This document shows, in pieces, positions 47,309-55,057 of a DNA stretch of 64,000 nucleotides. Under the pieces are notes generated by a model. It saw only the letters and a list, made by a program, of their open reading frames with translations, did not search any database and had not been told where the DNA came from. Position 1 is the first letter of the stretch, and every line of letters starts with the position of its first letter. The DNA comes from an uncultured Collinsella sp. Lineage in GTDB: Bacteria > Actinomycetota > Coriobacteriia > Coriobacteriales > Coriobacteriaceae. The position numbers were made by a program, and so were the translations under genes. The stretch covers positions 1-64,000 of the forward strand of contig URRB01000005.1 of assembly GCA_900550195.1 (NCBI GenBank), in the 5' to 3' direction.

Positions 47309-48046
47309 CTATGCGCCGATGGCGCCGCCGCAGTATTCGCAGCGCCCGCTGGCATCGGGAATGGTGGTCGCACCGCAGAAGGGGCAAGTGACCGCGGTCT
47401 TGGGGGCCTTGGCTGCCACGACGCTGTCGCGCGTCTCCTGGCGCAGCTGCACCAGTGCGTCGCGGACTTCGGTTGCCTGGCGCTTGGCCTCGCGGTACTC
47501 GATGGACCCGCGCTGATCGATGGTGGAGTCGTTCACGCGCAGGTCGATCTCGGTAAAGTACGGCGTGTTGACGTGGATGGTCAGGTTAAAGTCGTAATCC
47601 AGGTCGTAGCGCGGCGGGTCGTAGCTCTTGCGCTCGCCGTCCTTGGTCTCGCGATAGATCTCGGTGCGATGCTCGTCGATATCCATATCGCAGCCGAGTA
47701 CCTGCGAGAACTCGATGATGTCGGGGTTGGCATCGCGCCAGCGAGTCTGCGAGGTAATGATCAGCAGACCCGCGTCCTCGTCGAGCATGATGTTAGTGCG
47801 CCCGGCAGAAAGCGTGCGCGTGGGGTTGAACGACGCCAGGCGCTCGGCATTGGCCTCACGATAGGTGAGCTGCTCACGGATGTCGTCCGCGGTGCTGGAG
47901 CGATAGCCGCCAAAGAAGGGGGAGAGCTTGCCGACGCACTCTTTGCACAGGTAGCCTTCGTTGATTTTGGTCTTTCCCAAAAGTCCCAGCTCGGTACCGC
48001 AGATCGCGCACTCTTTCTTCTCGAACATCTTGTCAAAGAAGCCCAT
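47309..48046 (-). CDS. DUF4428-domain zinc-ribbon protein
   Basis: A 245-residue soluble protein. The N-terminal DUF4428 ribbon reads CAICGTELGLLGKTK...CKECVGKL (residues 14-40). A beta-rich middle follows (about 70-180). A helix leads to a C-terminal ribbon CPFCGATT...CEYCGG (near residues 218-240). First gene of the ribbon/SPFH operon, with GGAGGCAGCC before the start. Probably a scaffold or chaperone-like partner; no reaction is known. Confidence 0.8.
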   Translation of the reverse strand: MGFFDKMFEKKECAICGTELGLLGKTKINEGYLCKECVGKLSPFFGGYRSSTADDIREQLTYREANAERLASFNPTRTLSAGRTNIMLDEDAGLLIITSQTRWRDANPDIIEFSQVLGCDMDIDEHRTEIYRETKDGERKSYDPPRYDLDYDFNLTIHVNTPYFTEIDLRVNDSTIDQRGSIEYREAKRQATEVRDALVQLRQETRDSVVAAKAPKTAVTCPFCGATTIPDASGRCEYCGGAIGA

Positions 48047-48164
48047 GGCTGCCTCCCATCAACAGGTAGCGTGTGTCACTTTTGATGATGGGTGAGCGCG
48101 CGATCTTTCACGATACCCAGACGGCTCAACGAGTCTCCACAACTGGGACACATGGCCCATTTTT

Positions 48165-48216
48165 GACTAGTCATTGGGGACGTTCTTAAACGACTAGTCG
48201 TTGGGGACAGTCTTTG
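48165..48216. repeat. GGGGACGTTCTTAAACGACTA-family repeat
   Basis: GACTAGTCATTGGGGACGTT CTTAAACGACTAGTCGTTGG continues as GGACAGTCTTTG. The same words occur inverted at 16099 and in variant form at 7561. Between the ribbon operon promoter and the 3' end of the DUF1593 gene. Confidence 0.8.
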
Positions 48217-48239
48217 TCGAATGTGGGTGCCGCCGCTTG

Positions 48240-49751
48240 CTACGCGACGGTGATGGCGACCTGGGCGTAGCGGGTGCAGGGGCGCTCGGCGCGGGTTTTA
48301 ACGCTGAGGGTGAGCACGAAGCGGTCACCGGGCTGCGCGTCGGCGGGTACGGTGAACGTGGCGTCCGTCGCGCATTCCTGCCATAGCGACAGATCTTGAG
48401 CGCCTGCATAGCGCGACGGTCCCATGGTGACATTCCAATGAGCATCGAAGCCCCTGCCATCGGGGTCGACGATGGTCGCTGCAAGAGCAACGCGCTCGCC
48501 GGCCGCGGCGCTCATGTCGCCCGTGACCTCGACAACATACGCCGGATGCGAGCAGGCCGCGGGCTCATGGGCGCACCACTGCGCGCGAGCGGCGAAGTCT
48601 TCCTGGTAGGCGCGCAGATAGGGGTTGGGGTTGCCGTCCACCGGCGTACCTATGGCAGCAAAACCGGCAGGCGCATCTGAGTCGGGATGCCCGTCAAGGA
48701 ACATGCGGCCGAGCAACGTGTCAAAGTCGCGGTTATCGATGCCGCGCAGGCCAAACGGCAGCAGCGGAATATAGGTCATCGAGTCGCCCTCGGCCATAAA
48801 ATCGCCGCGCTCAAATTGCATCGCGGGCATGCCTTCTAAGCCCCAATCCAAGCGGGCATGCTTGCCAAACTGGAACCTCTCGGGCTCGTTTTCGTACACC
48901 TTGCCATCGCCATAGAGCATATAGCGCGCCATAAGGGGACCGTTGCCCTGCGTGAGGCTCTGCTCGGGCCAGGGAGCCTGAAAGAGCGGCAATGTATCGG
49001 GCTGAGCCATCTTGGCATCGACATAGCCGCCATACATATAGGGCACGCACCAAAAGATGAGCTCGGGAAAAAGCTCGCGCCCATGGTCGAGCCAAGAATT
49101 GTCCTGTCCTACGCCATCGGCAACGCCCATCACGCGTACCTTCTGATAGACACACTGTTGCACAGAAGGCCATTCGGGTGTGGCGCGATAGCGCTCAGCA
49201 ATGCTCATGAGCGCACGAACAATGGTATTCATGCCGCCCCAGCTGAGCAGCCACAGCGTGCGCGGATCATCATCCAAAATCGCCTGAGCAATTGCGCGCG
49301 AGCCCTCAGTCTCCTCACGCACATCGCCCTCAAAAGCAACATTGCCCACAAACGTACGCTCAATCATCTGAGCAGGCGAGGGAAACGACGGCTCGCCGGC
49401 AGCAGCCGCATTAGCCTGCAACTGCGGCCAAGCCTGGGCATACTCATTGCTCCAGAGACTCTCGATCCAATGCTCAGGAAACGGTCGATACTCAAGAAGC
49501 TCCCCAGCCGTGGGATCAGGCTCATGAGGCACAACATCCCACTCATAAGAGCGACGCCCTTTAGTCCGCCAATGAGGATTCACCTCGCCGAGCGTATGAA
49601 CCCCATCCCCAAGAAAGTGATACTGCGAAGCCGTATACACCACAGCCTGAACATCAAGTACATTAAGATACAGAGCCAAATGAACGAGCGAGTTCATATC
49701 ATCGACTTCCATATCGGTAGTAACAATCACCCGAGTTAAATCGCGAGTCAT
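48240..49751 (-). CDS. DUF1593 (nucleoside-hydrolase-like) protein
   Basis: A 503-residue protein without signal peptide. The N-terminal motif VTTDMEVDDMNSLVHLALY mirrors the Asp-rich metal site of nucleoside hydrolases, as in the DUF1593 family. The C-terminal 90 residues form an Ig-like domain (AYVVEVTGDMSAAAGERVAL). It may cleave a glycosidic bond in a plant-derived compound; neighbours are an esterase, a PTS and a GH140-like gene. Codon usage near its 5' end is less GC-rich than the rest. Transcribed after the esterase gene on the same strand, 263 bases away. Confidence 0.8.
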   Translation of the reverse strand: MTRDLTRVIVTTDMEVDDMNSLVHLALYLNVLDVQAVVYTASQYHFLGDGVHTLGEVNPHWRTKGRRSYEWDVVPHEPDPTAGELLEYRPFPEHWIESLWSNEYAQAWPQLQANAAAAGEPSFPSPAQMIERTFVGNVAFEGDVREETEGSRAIAQAILDDDPRTLWLLSWGGMNTIVRALMSIAERYRATPEWPSVQQCVYQKVRVMGVADGVGQDNSWLDHGRELFPELIFWCVPYMYGGYVDAKMAQPDTLPLFQAPWPEQSLTQGNGPLMARYMLYGDGKVYENEPERFQFGKHARLDWGLEGMPAMQFERGDFMAEGDSMTYIPLLPFGLRGIDNRDFDTLLGRMFLDGHPDSDAPAGFAAIGTPVDGNPNPYLRAYQEDFAARAQWCAHEPAACSHPAYVVEVTGDMSAAAGERVALAATIVDPDGRGFDAHWNVTMGPSRYAGAQDLSLWQECATDATFTVPADAQPGDRFVLTLSVKTRAERPCTRYAQVAITVA

Positions 49752-49880
49752 AAGAAAGCTCCAACCAAAATCATTTCAGCCAGTTACGCGCAAGGCAAGA
49801 CGGGACCCACGCCCCCATCGCCGTCAACCCGGCGGCCCGCTAGAAGCGCTCGCCCAGGGTCTACAGCAACGAAAACACAG

Positions 49881-50002
49881 CGGGCGCCGGGGGTTTACCT
49901 CTGCAAACATTCCGCAGGGGGCATGGATCGGCGCAGCGCGAAGCGCAAAGCGCCGACCCATGCATGCCCGAGGACGTTTGCAGAGGTAAACCCCGGTGCC
50001 CG
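49881..50002. repeat. 122-base extended hairpin
   Basis: The outer arms CGGGCGCCGGGGG+TTTACC and CTCTGCAAAC match the 3' arm almost perfectly over 27 bases (49881-49908 with 49976-50002). Inner arms GGGCATGGATCGGCGC and GCGCCGACCCATGCATGCCC pair with a 4-base bulge. It sits 13 bases after the esterase stop, with no T run. Could end or protect that transcript, or be a repeat unit. Nothing else is seen in 49752-50014. Confidence 0.75.
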
Positions 50003-50014
50003 CGAAGGGACGGA

Positions 50015-51352
50015 TTACCTGTCGACCCTGGCCGACCACTCCCAGCAGCCCACCGGCTCGCCGTCGATAAGTACGTTGCCCCCGTCGAAGTCTTGATAAC
50101 ACATGTCGTTGAATTGGTGGATCCACACGCCATGGTTGAACGTCTTCTTTGCCGAGCCGTCAGCCTCGCGATAGCGCCCGGTCAGGTCCTCGACGTGGCT
50201 AAAGTAGGTGAGGTGTACGTTGGCGCCGGCAGCGCGCAGGCGAGCCGTGAGCGGCAGCGCGGTCTCCTGCGGGATCACAAGCTCATCGCCCTTGGAGTGC
50301 GTAAACCACAGCGGTGTCTTGGCAAGGGCAGCAACGTCCTCGTCCGTGGCGTTGTACCACGGCGCGCAGCAGGGAAGGCCCGCGGCGAAGAACTCGGGGT
50401 AGTCGGCGCACAGGCGCAGCGTCATAAAGCCGCCGTTGGAAAGGCCAGCGACCACGATGCGGTCGGTGTCGATGCGGTCGGCATGCTCGGCGACAAACTC
50501 GTCGATGAGCGCCTTAATGACGGGGGAGTAGATGCTCTGGTTGGAGTGGCCGAGCTGCTCAGTGCCGTTGTCCATCCAAAACGTGGGCGACTGCGGCACG
50601 AGAACCCAGGCAAAGCCGCCAAAGTAGCGTTGGATCTGCGCCTGGCTGATGGCCGTCACGCGGTTGCCGATATAAGCGCGCGTGGCGCCCTCGCCTTGCG
50701 TAGCGCCCTTGCCCTCGCCAGCGCCGTGCAGGTACACCACGAGCGGGGCCTTCTGGGGCACGACTGTCGTTTCGGGCGCGAAGGGGTTGAAGCAGGCGGA
50801 GTCCTCGGCCTTAAAGCTGGGCTCAAAGAAGCCGTACTCGAGCGCGATGCCGTTGACGGCGGTCTTTTGCGTGGCATTGCTCCAGCCCTTGAGCGCGGGA
50901 CAGATGTCGCCGCGGCAGGTGTCAAAGACCAGGCCGCAGGTTGGATCGTCACCGTCATTGCCGGGAAGGGCCGCGAGCTGCGTGATGCGCAGCTGGTCGT
51001 CGAGCAAGCGCGAGCCCATCACGCTGCCCTCGATCTTCTTGGTCAGGCGCTGCTCGGCGATCTCGAGCGCCACATGGGTGCCAAAGGCGAGCTTGCGTCC
51101 GCACTCATCGCACGGATAGGCGGCGAGGACGTCGACATAGCCTACGGAAGGTGCGGCGTGGTCGGCGCCGCGCTCTTTGCGCATCAGGATCTCGCCCGTG
51201 CGTTCATGGCGCTCTACATATATATGGAAGGTGCGCGCATCGATATCGTTGGCGCGAACGGTGCACGGCAGGTCGAGCACGACTTTGCTGATCCAGGGGC
51301 CAAAGTCTCCCAGCGTGGTGACGGTTGCGTAGGTGCACGATTTGAGTTCCAT
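50015..51352 (-). CDS. Prolyl-oligopeptidase-like/esterase family alpha/beta hydrolase
   Basis: A 445-residue cytosolic protein. An N-terminal beta domain (1-150) with a CDECGRK segment is followed by an alpha/beta-hydrolase domain: LVVYLHGAGEG oxyanion loop, nucleophile elbow GLSNGG, acid region HSKGDELV, and His in FSHVEDL or FNHGVW. It resembles acetyl or feruloyl esterases and prolyl-oligopeptidase-like hydrolases. Divergent from the PTS at 51843 and sharing its 490-base regulatory region. A role in removing acyl groups from plant glycosides is inference. Confidence 0.8.
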   Translation of the reverse strand: MELKSCTYATVTTLGDFGPWISKVVLDLPCTVRANDIDARTFHIYVERHERTGEILMRKERGADHAAPSVGYVDVLAAYPCDECGRKLAFGTHVALEIAEQRLTKKIEGSVMGSRLLDDQLRITQLAALPGNDGDDPTCGLVFDTCRGDICPALKGWSNATQKTAVNGIALEYGFFEPSFKAEDSACFNPFAPETTVVPQKAPLVVYLHGAGEGKGATQGEGATRAYIGNRVTAISQAQIQRYFGGFAWVLVPQSPTFWMDNGTEQLGHSNQSIYSPVIKALIDEFVAEHADRIDTDRIVVAGLSNGGFMTLRLCADYPEFFAAGLPCCAPWYNATDEDVAALAKTPLWFTHSKGDELVIPQETALPLTARLRAAGANVHLTYFSHVEDLTGRYREADGSAKKTFNHGVWIHQFNDMCYQDFDGGNVLIDGEPVGCWEWSARVDR

Positions 51353-51842
51353 GAGCTGCCTCCTCTGCGCCGCGAGTGGTAAACATCAGCGGCAATACAA
51401 CTTAAACATGTTTAGTTTAATGCAGAGCTACAGAACAGGCAGATGAACTCGGTAAACGGTCAAAATGAACACTCAACAAATTACTAAACATTCGTTTATC
51501 ACCATTTAGCAGGGCTTTTGTTGATGGGTCAACAAAGAATAGAGGTGTTTACCAAATTAAAAGACCACGTAAATAGGCATTTAGCAGCAGAGCGTCAAAT
51601 AGACAATCCCTTACCGTTCAAGTACGTTCACCCCCGATTTCCTACCGTTCACCGGACTACAGACGGCAAAATTGCCACAAATTAGACGTTCCGTGTAAAC
51701 TAAAGCCCGTAAACGTTCAGTAAACACATTGTTTACGACAGCGTATCCAAGGGTTCGGTGGCCGTAAGGGGTTATAGTCGCCGAGCCAAAGGCGTGCCTA
51801 CGCCCAAACGAGTAGGCACACGATGATATGGGGAGGGGTCCC
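51353..51842. promoter_or_regulatory. Divergent control region, esterase / PTS-GH140
   Basis: A 490-base AT-rich spacer without genes. It holds many GTTTA/TAAAC half-sites: AACATGTTTAGTTT, a 6-5-6 palindrome GTAAACACATTGTTTAC (51720-51736), GTTCAGTAAACA (51715-51726; also at 30026 inverted), and TGTTGATGGGTCAACA (51519-51534; compare 10146-10206). Two ACCGTTCA direct repeats lie near 51613 and 51643. A TATAGT box at 51773 may serve the PTS gene. Confidence 0.5.
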
Positions 51843-53270
51843 ATGGCAGTAGATAACAAGCAGATTGCCACCGATGTCCTCGAGCTCGTGGGCGGTGCGG
51901 AGAATGTTTCCGTCGCCACCAACTGCATGACGCGTCTGCGTCTGACGCTCAAGGACAACAACAAGGCCGACGTGGAGAAGATCAAGAAGGTCAAGGGTGT
52001 TCTGGGTTGCCAGTTCGCCGGCAGCCAGCTCCAGGTCATCATCGGCCAGAACGTGCCCAAGGTGCTCGCCGAGTTCGTCGCCATGTCCGGCGTCAAGCAG
52101 GGTGCCGCGGTCGACGAGAACCTCGATGCTCCCAAGGAGAAGTTCGAGCTCAAGAACCTGCCGAACATCATCCTCGACTATCTGTCGGGCTCCATGACCC
52201 AGCTGATCCCGCTGCTCATGGCCGGCGGTCTGTTCCGCACCATCGCTGCGGTCCTCGGTCCCACCATGCTCGGCGTTCTCTCTGACACCGATCCGACCTA
52301 CACGTTCCTCTACACCACCCTGTACGAGGCCACGTTCACCTTTATCCCCATCTACCTGGGCTATGCCGCCGCTAAGAAGCTCGGCGCCTCCCCGGTTCTG
52401 GGCATGCTCCTCGGCGGCGCCCTCATGGCCCCGTCCGTCGTGAGTGTCGCGACCCAGGATGGCGGCGGAATCATCTCCGTCTACGGCATTCAGATCGCCG
52501 CTGCCAACTATCAGCAGTCCGTCCTGCCGATTATCCTTTCGGTGCCTGTCCTCTACTTCGTCGAGAAGTTCTTTAAGAAGGTCATGCCCGACGTGCTCTC
52601 CACGGTCTTCACGCCGTTCTGCACCATGATCGTTACCATCCCCATCGCCTTCATCGTCCTCGCCCCGCTCGGCAACGAGATCGGCAGCCTCATCGCTAAC
52701 GCCCTCTTCGGTCTCGCTGACATGGGTGGCATCGGTATCCTGCTCGTCATGGCCGTCCTCGGCGCCTTCTGGCAGCTCTTCGTGGTCTGCGGTATGCACA
52801 TGCCCGTCATCCTGCTCGCTCAGGTTCAGATCATCGCTGCCGGCTACGATCCCTTCGTCTTCGTTTCCACCAACTGCGCTATGGCCGCTGTCTGGGGCTG
52901 CGCCTTCGGTGCCTTCCTCAAGATGAAGAACCCCGACGAGAAGGGTCTTGCCCTGGGCTACGTCATCTCCGCCATCGCCGGCGGCGTCACCGAGCCCGCA
53001 CTCTTCGGTATCCTCATGCGCTTCCGTCGCACCATGTTCGGTATGTTCATCGGCGGTGCCATCGGCGCTGTGTTCTCCGGCCTCATGGGCGTTACCTATT
53101 ACCTCGCTGGCGGTGCCTCCAACTTCCTGGTCTTCACCAACTACCTGCAGGGTGGCCAGATGAACACCGTCTGGGCTATCGTCGGTATGGCAATCTCCTT
53201 TGTCATCGCCGCTGCCGTCGTCTTCGTCGCCGGCTTCTCCAAGGAGGAGCTCGCCGAGATGGAGGCCTAA
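51843..53270 (+). CDS. PTS beta-glucoside-type EIIBC
   Basis: A 475-residue permease. EIIB (1-85) has Cys28 in TNCMTRLRL; EIIC has about ten spans to residue 465. No EIIA. GGGGAGGGGTCCC before ATG gives a very strong ribosome site, and codons are highly biased, implying high expression. The same operon direction and 205-base gap lead to the GH140-like gene, so the imported sugar may carry apiose. Substrate is inference. Confidence 0.9.
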   Translation: MAVDNKQIATDVLELVGGAENVSVATNCMTRLRLTLKDNNKADVEKIKKVKGVLGCQFAGSQLQVIIGQNVPKVLAEFVAMSGVKQGAAVDENLDAPKEKFELKNLPNIILDYLSGSMTQLIPLLMAGGLFRTIAAVLGPTMLGVLSDTDPTYTFLYTTLYEATFTFIPIYLGYAAAKKLGASPVLGMLLGGALMAPSVVSVATQDGGGIISVYGIQIAAANYQQSVLPIILSVPVLYFVEKFFKKVMPDVLSTVFTPFCTMIVTIPIAFIVLAPLGNEIGSLIANALFGLADMGGIGILLVMAVLGAFWQLFVVCGMHMPVILLAQVQIIAAGYDPFVFVSTNCAMAAVWGCAFGAFLKMKNPDEKGLALGYVISAIAGGVTEPALFGILMRFRRTMFGMFIGGAIGAVFSGLMGVTYYLAGGASNFLVFTNYLQGGQMNTVWAIVGMAISFVIAAAVVFVAGFSKEELAEMEA

Positions 53271-53310
53271 GGCCAAGCCATTCGGTCGCATACGACCTTA
53301 CCTACACGAC

Positions 53311-53348
53311 AGGGCCCCGTCAGGCGCAAGCCCGGCGGGGCCCTTCTT
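53311..53348 (+). terminator. Terminator after PTS gene
   Basis: AGGGCCCCG pairs with CGGGGCCCT around an interrupted loop; a short TTCTT follows, so readthrough into the GH140-like gene is likely. Confidence 0.65.
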
Positions 53349-53481
53349 GCAAGGTAGACTGGAGTGGGCAAGTGGTGTCCGCCCGCAGGGGTTTGTTAAA
53401 CGGCGGGGGCTTTCGCATCAGGGGTTACCGCGAAAGCTTCTGCCGGTTCGCAATTCCTTTATCGAGCGAAAGGACATGCAG

Positions 53482-54796
53482 ATGAGTTTGGGAAAACTGA
53501 CCGTCAACGGTCGTCAGGACGGTTTTTTTGTGCGAGGGCAAGCCGTTCTTTTGGTTTGCCGATACGTGCTGGAGTGCGTTTACCAGCATCCCCGAGGCCG
53601 ACTGGGACTACTATCTGACCCGCCGCGCCGAGCAGGGCATGAACGTGCTGCAGATTAACACGCTGCCGCAGTGGGATCGCTGCTGCCCCGATCTGGGCAT
53701 TTGGCCCTATGCCAGCGAGGATGGCGTGCGCTTTGATTGGTCTCAACCCAACCAGGCGTATTGGGATCGCGCCGCCGCCATGTGCCGCGCTGCCGTCGAG
53801 CACGGCATTCGTCCGGCGCTCGTGCTCATGTGGTGCAACTACGTGCCCGGTACCTGGGGCGCTAAGATCGCCGAGCGTTGCGGTGCCGAGGTTATGCCGC
53901 GCGAGGAGGTCCGTGCCCACGTTGCCCGCGTCGTCGAGAACCTGGGCGAGTTCGATCCCGTCTATGTGGTGACGGGCGACACGGACTTTGCCGGTGACGA
54001 GGCGATTGCCTATTACGAGGATGCGCTCGACGAGGTTGCGAAGCGCGCGCCCGAGGCCCTGCGTACCATGCACATCAATCGCGGTAACCGCACGATTCCC
54101 GCGCAGTATTTGGACCGCCTGGACTTCTATATGTTCCAGCCCGGCCACAACTACGAAGGCCAGCCCGAGGCCTGGCACCTGCCGCAGGACTTTATCGCCA
54201 GCTATCCCAAAAAGCCGATGGTCAACTCCGAGCCCTGCTACGAGCAGATGGGTGCGTCGCGCAACGTGTACTGGCGTTTTACCGCGCAGGACTGTCGCGC
54301 GAGCGTGTGGTCTTCGATCCTTGCCGGCGCCAGCGCGGGCGTGACCTACGGCGCCCACGGCGTTTGGAACTGGCAGACATCGCGCAGCCAGGGTTCGGTG
54401 CTGGGCGAGGGCTTTGACATGCCGTTCCGCTGGCAGGAGTGTCTGCAGTTTGCGGGCGTGTGGGATTTTGCCGCCATCGAGCACGTGCTTGCCGGCCTGG
54501 GTGCCACGCCTAGCGACGATGCTCTCGCCGTTATCCCGGCACAGGAGCTGCTCGATGACGCGCGCGAGTCCATCCGTGTGGCGCGTATTGGCGAGCGTGT
54601 CGTCACCTATCTGCCGCGCACCACGGCACTTACGTTTAAGCTCGATAGTGCGCGCGGCTGGTCGGCGACGGCCCTCGACATGGAGGCCAAGCGTATCGCC
54701 AAGCTGCCCGTTCGCGACAATGGCGACGGCACCGTGCGCGTGGCTCAGCATTCCTTTGAGCACGACGCCCTGGTGATCCTGACGCCCGAGCACTAA
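53482..54796 (+). CDS. GH140-like (apiosidase family, DUF4038) glycosidase with apparent frameshift
   Basis: The N terminus MSLGKLTVNGRQDGF is read from ATG 53482 (AAAGGA 8 bases upstream). The body CEGKPFFWFADTCWSAF... lies in a different frame, open from 53528 to 54796. The switch falls in a run of seven T (53523-53529); with six T the two parts join smoothly as DGFLCEGKPFFWFADTCW. The body has the DUF4038 core and a C-terminal collagen-binding-like beta domain (about 350-430), as in GH140 apiosidases. No signal peptide, so it acts in the cytosol. Possibilities: pseudogene, phase variation, slippage during expression, or sequencing error. Confidence 0.8.
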
Positions 54797-54881
54797 CGCT
54801 CGAGCTTCGATCCCGAGTTGCTCCCTCGGCCCGGGCACCTCCCTCCCTTTTCCGATATCAACAACCCAGTCCCCTTTATAT

Positions 54882-54948
54882 GTTGCGGTGGAATAGTTCC
54901 TAAATGACAGCCCGGGCCGGTCAAACAGGAACTATTTCACCGCAACTG
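54882..54948. repeat. GGTGGAATAGTTCC-family palindrome, copy 1
   Basis: GTTGCGGTGGAATAGTTCC and its near-exact complement GGAACTATTTCACCGCAAC enclose a GC-rich centre with GCCCGGGC. Second copy at 60374. Confidence 0.9.
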
Positions 54949-55057
54949 CTGTTGGGGCATTTGCGCCGGATGCGGAACAGTTCGGGCATTGCGTGGATAC
55001 TAAGACCCATTCTCCATTAAAAAGGTTTTCCGGACATCTAAGCGAGTGGGGGTTACC

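Noticed and set aside
44582..48085. A 1167-codon open frame on the plus strand
   Set aside because: It is antisense to three clear zinc-ribbon/SPFH genes and has no recognisable domain; long antisense frames are expected at this GC content.
51353..51842. Small gene in the divergent spacer
   Set aside because: Frames there are short, lack ribosome sites and the region is AT-rich promoter DNA.
53200..53658. Separate 152-residue protein over the GH140 start
   Set aside because: It joins the end of the PTS gene in another frame to the true GH140 N terminus and then runs out of frame; only the part from 53482 is meaningful.
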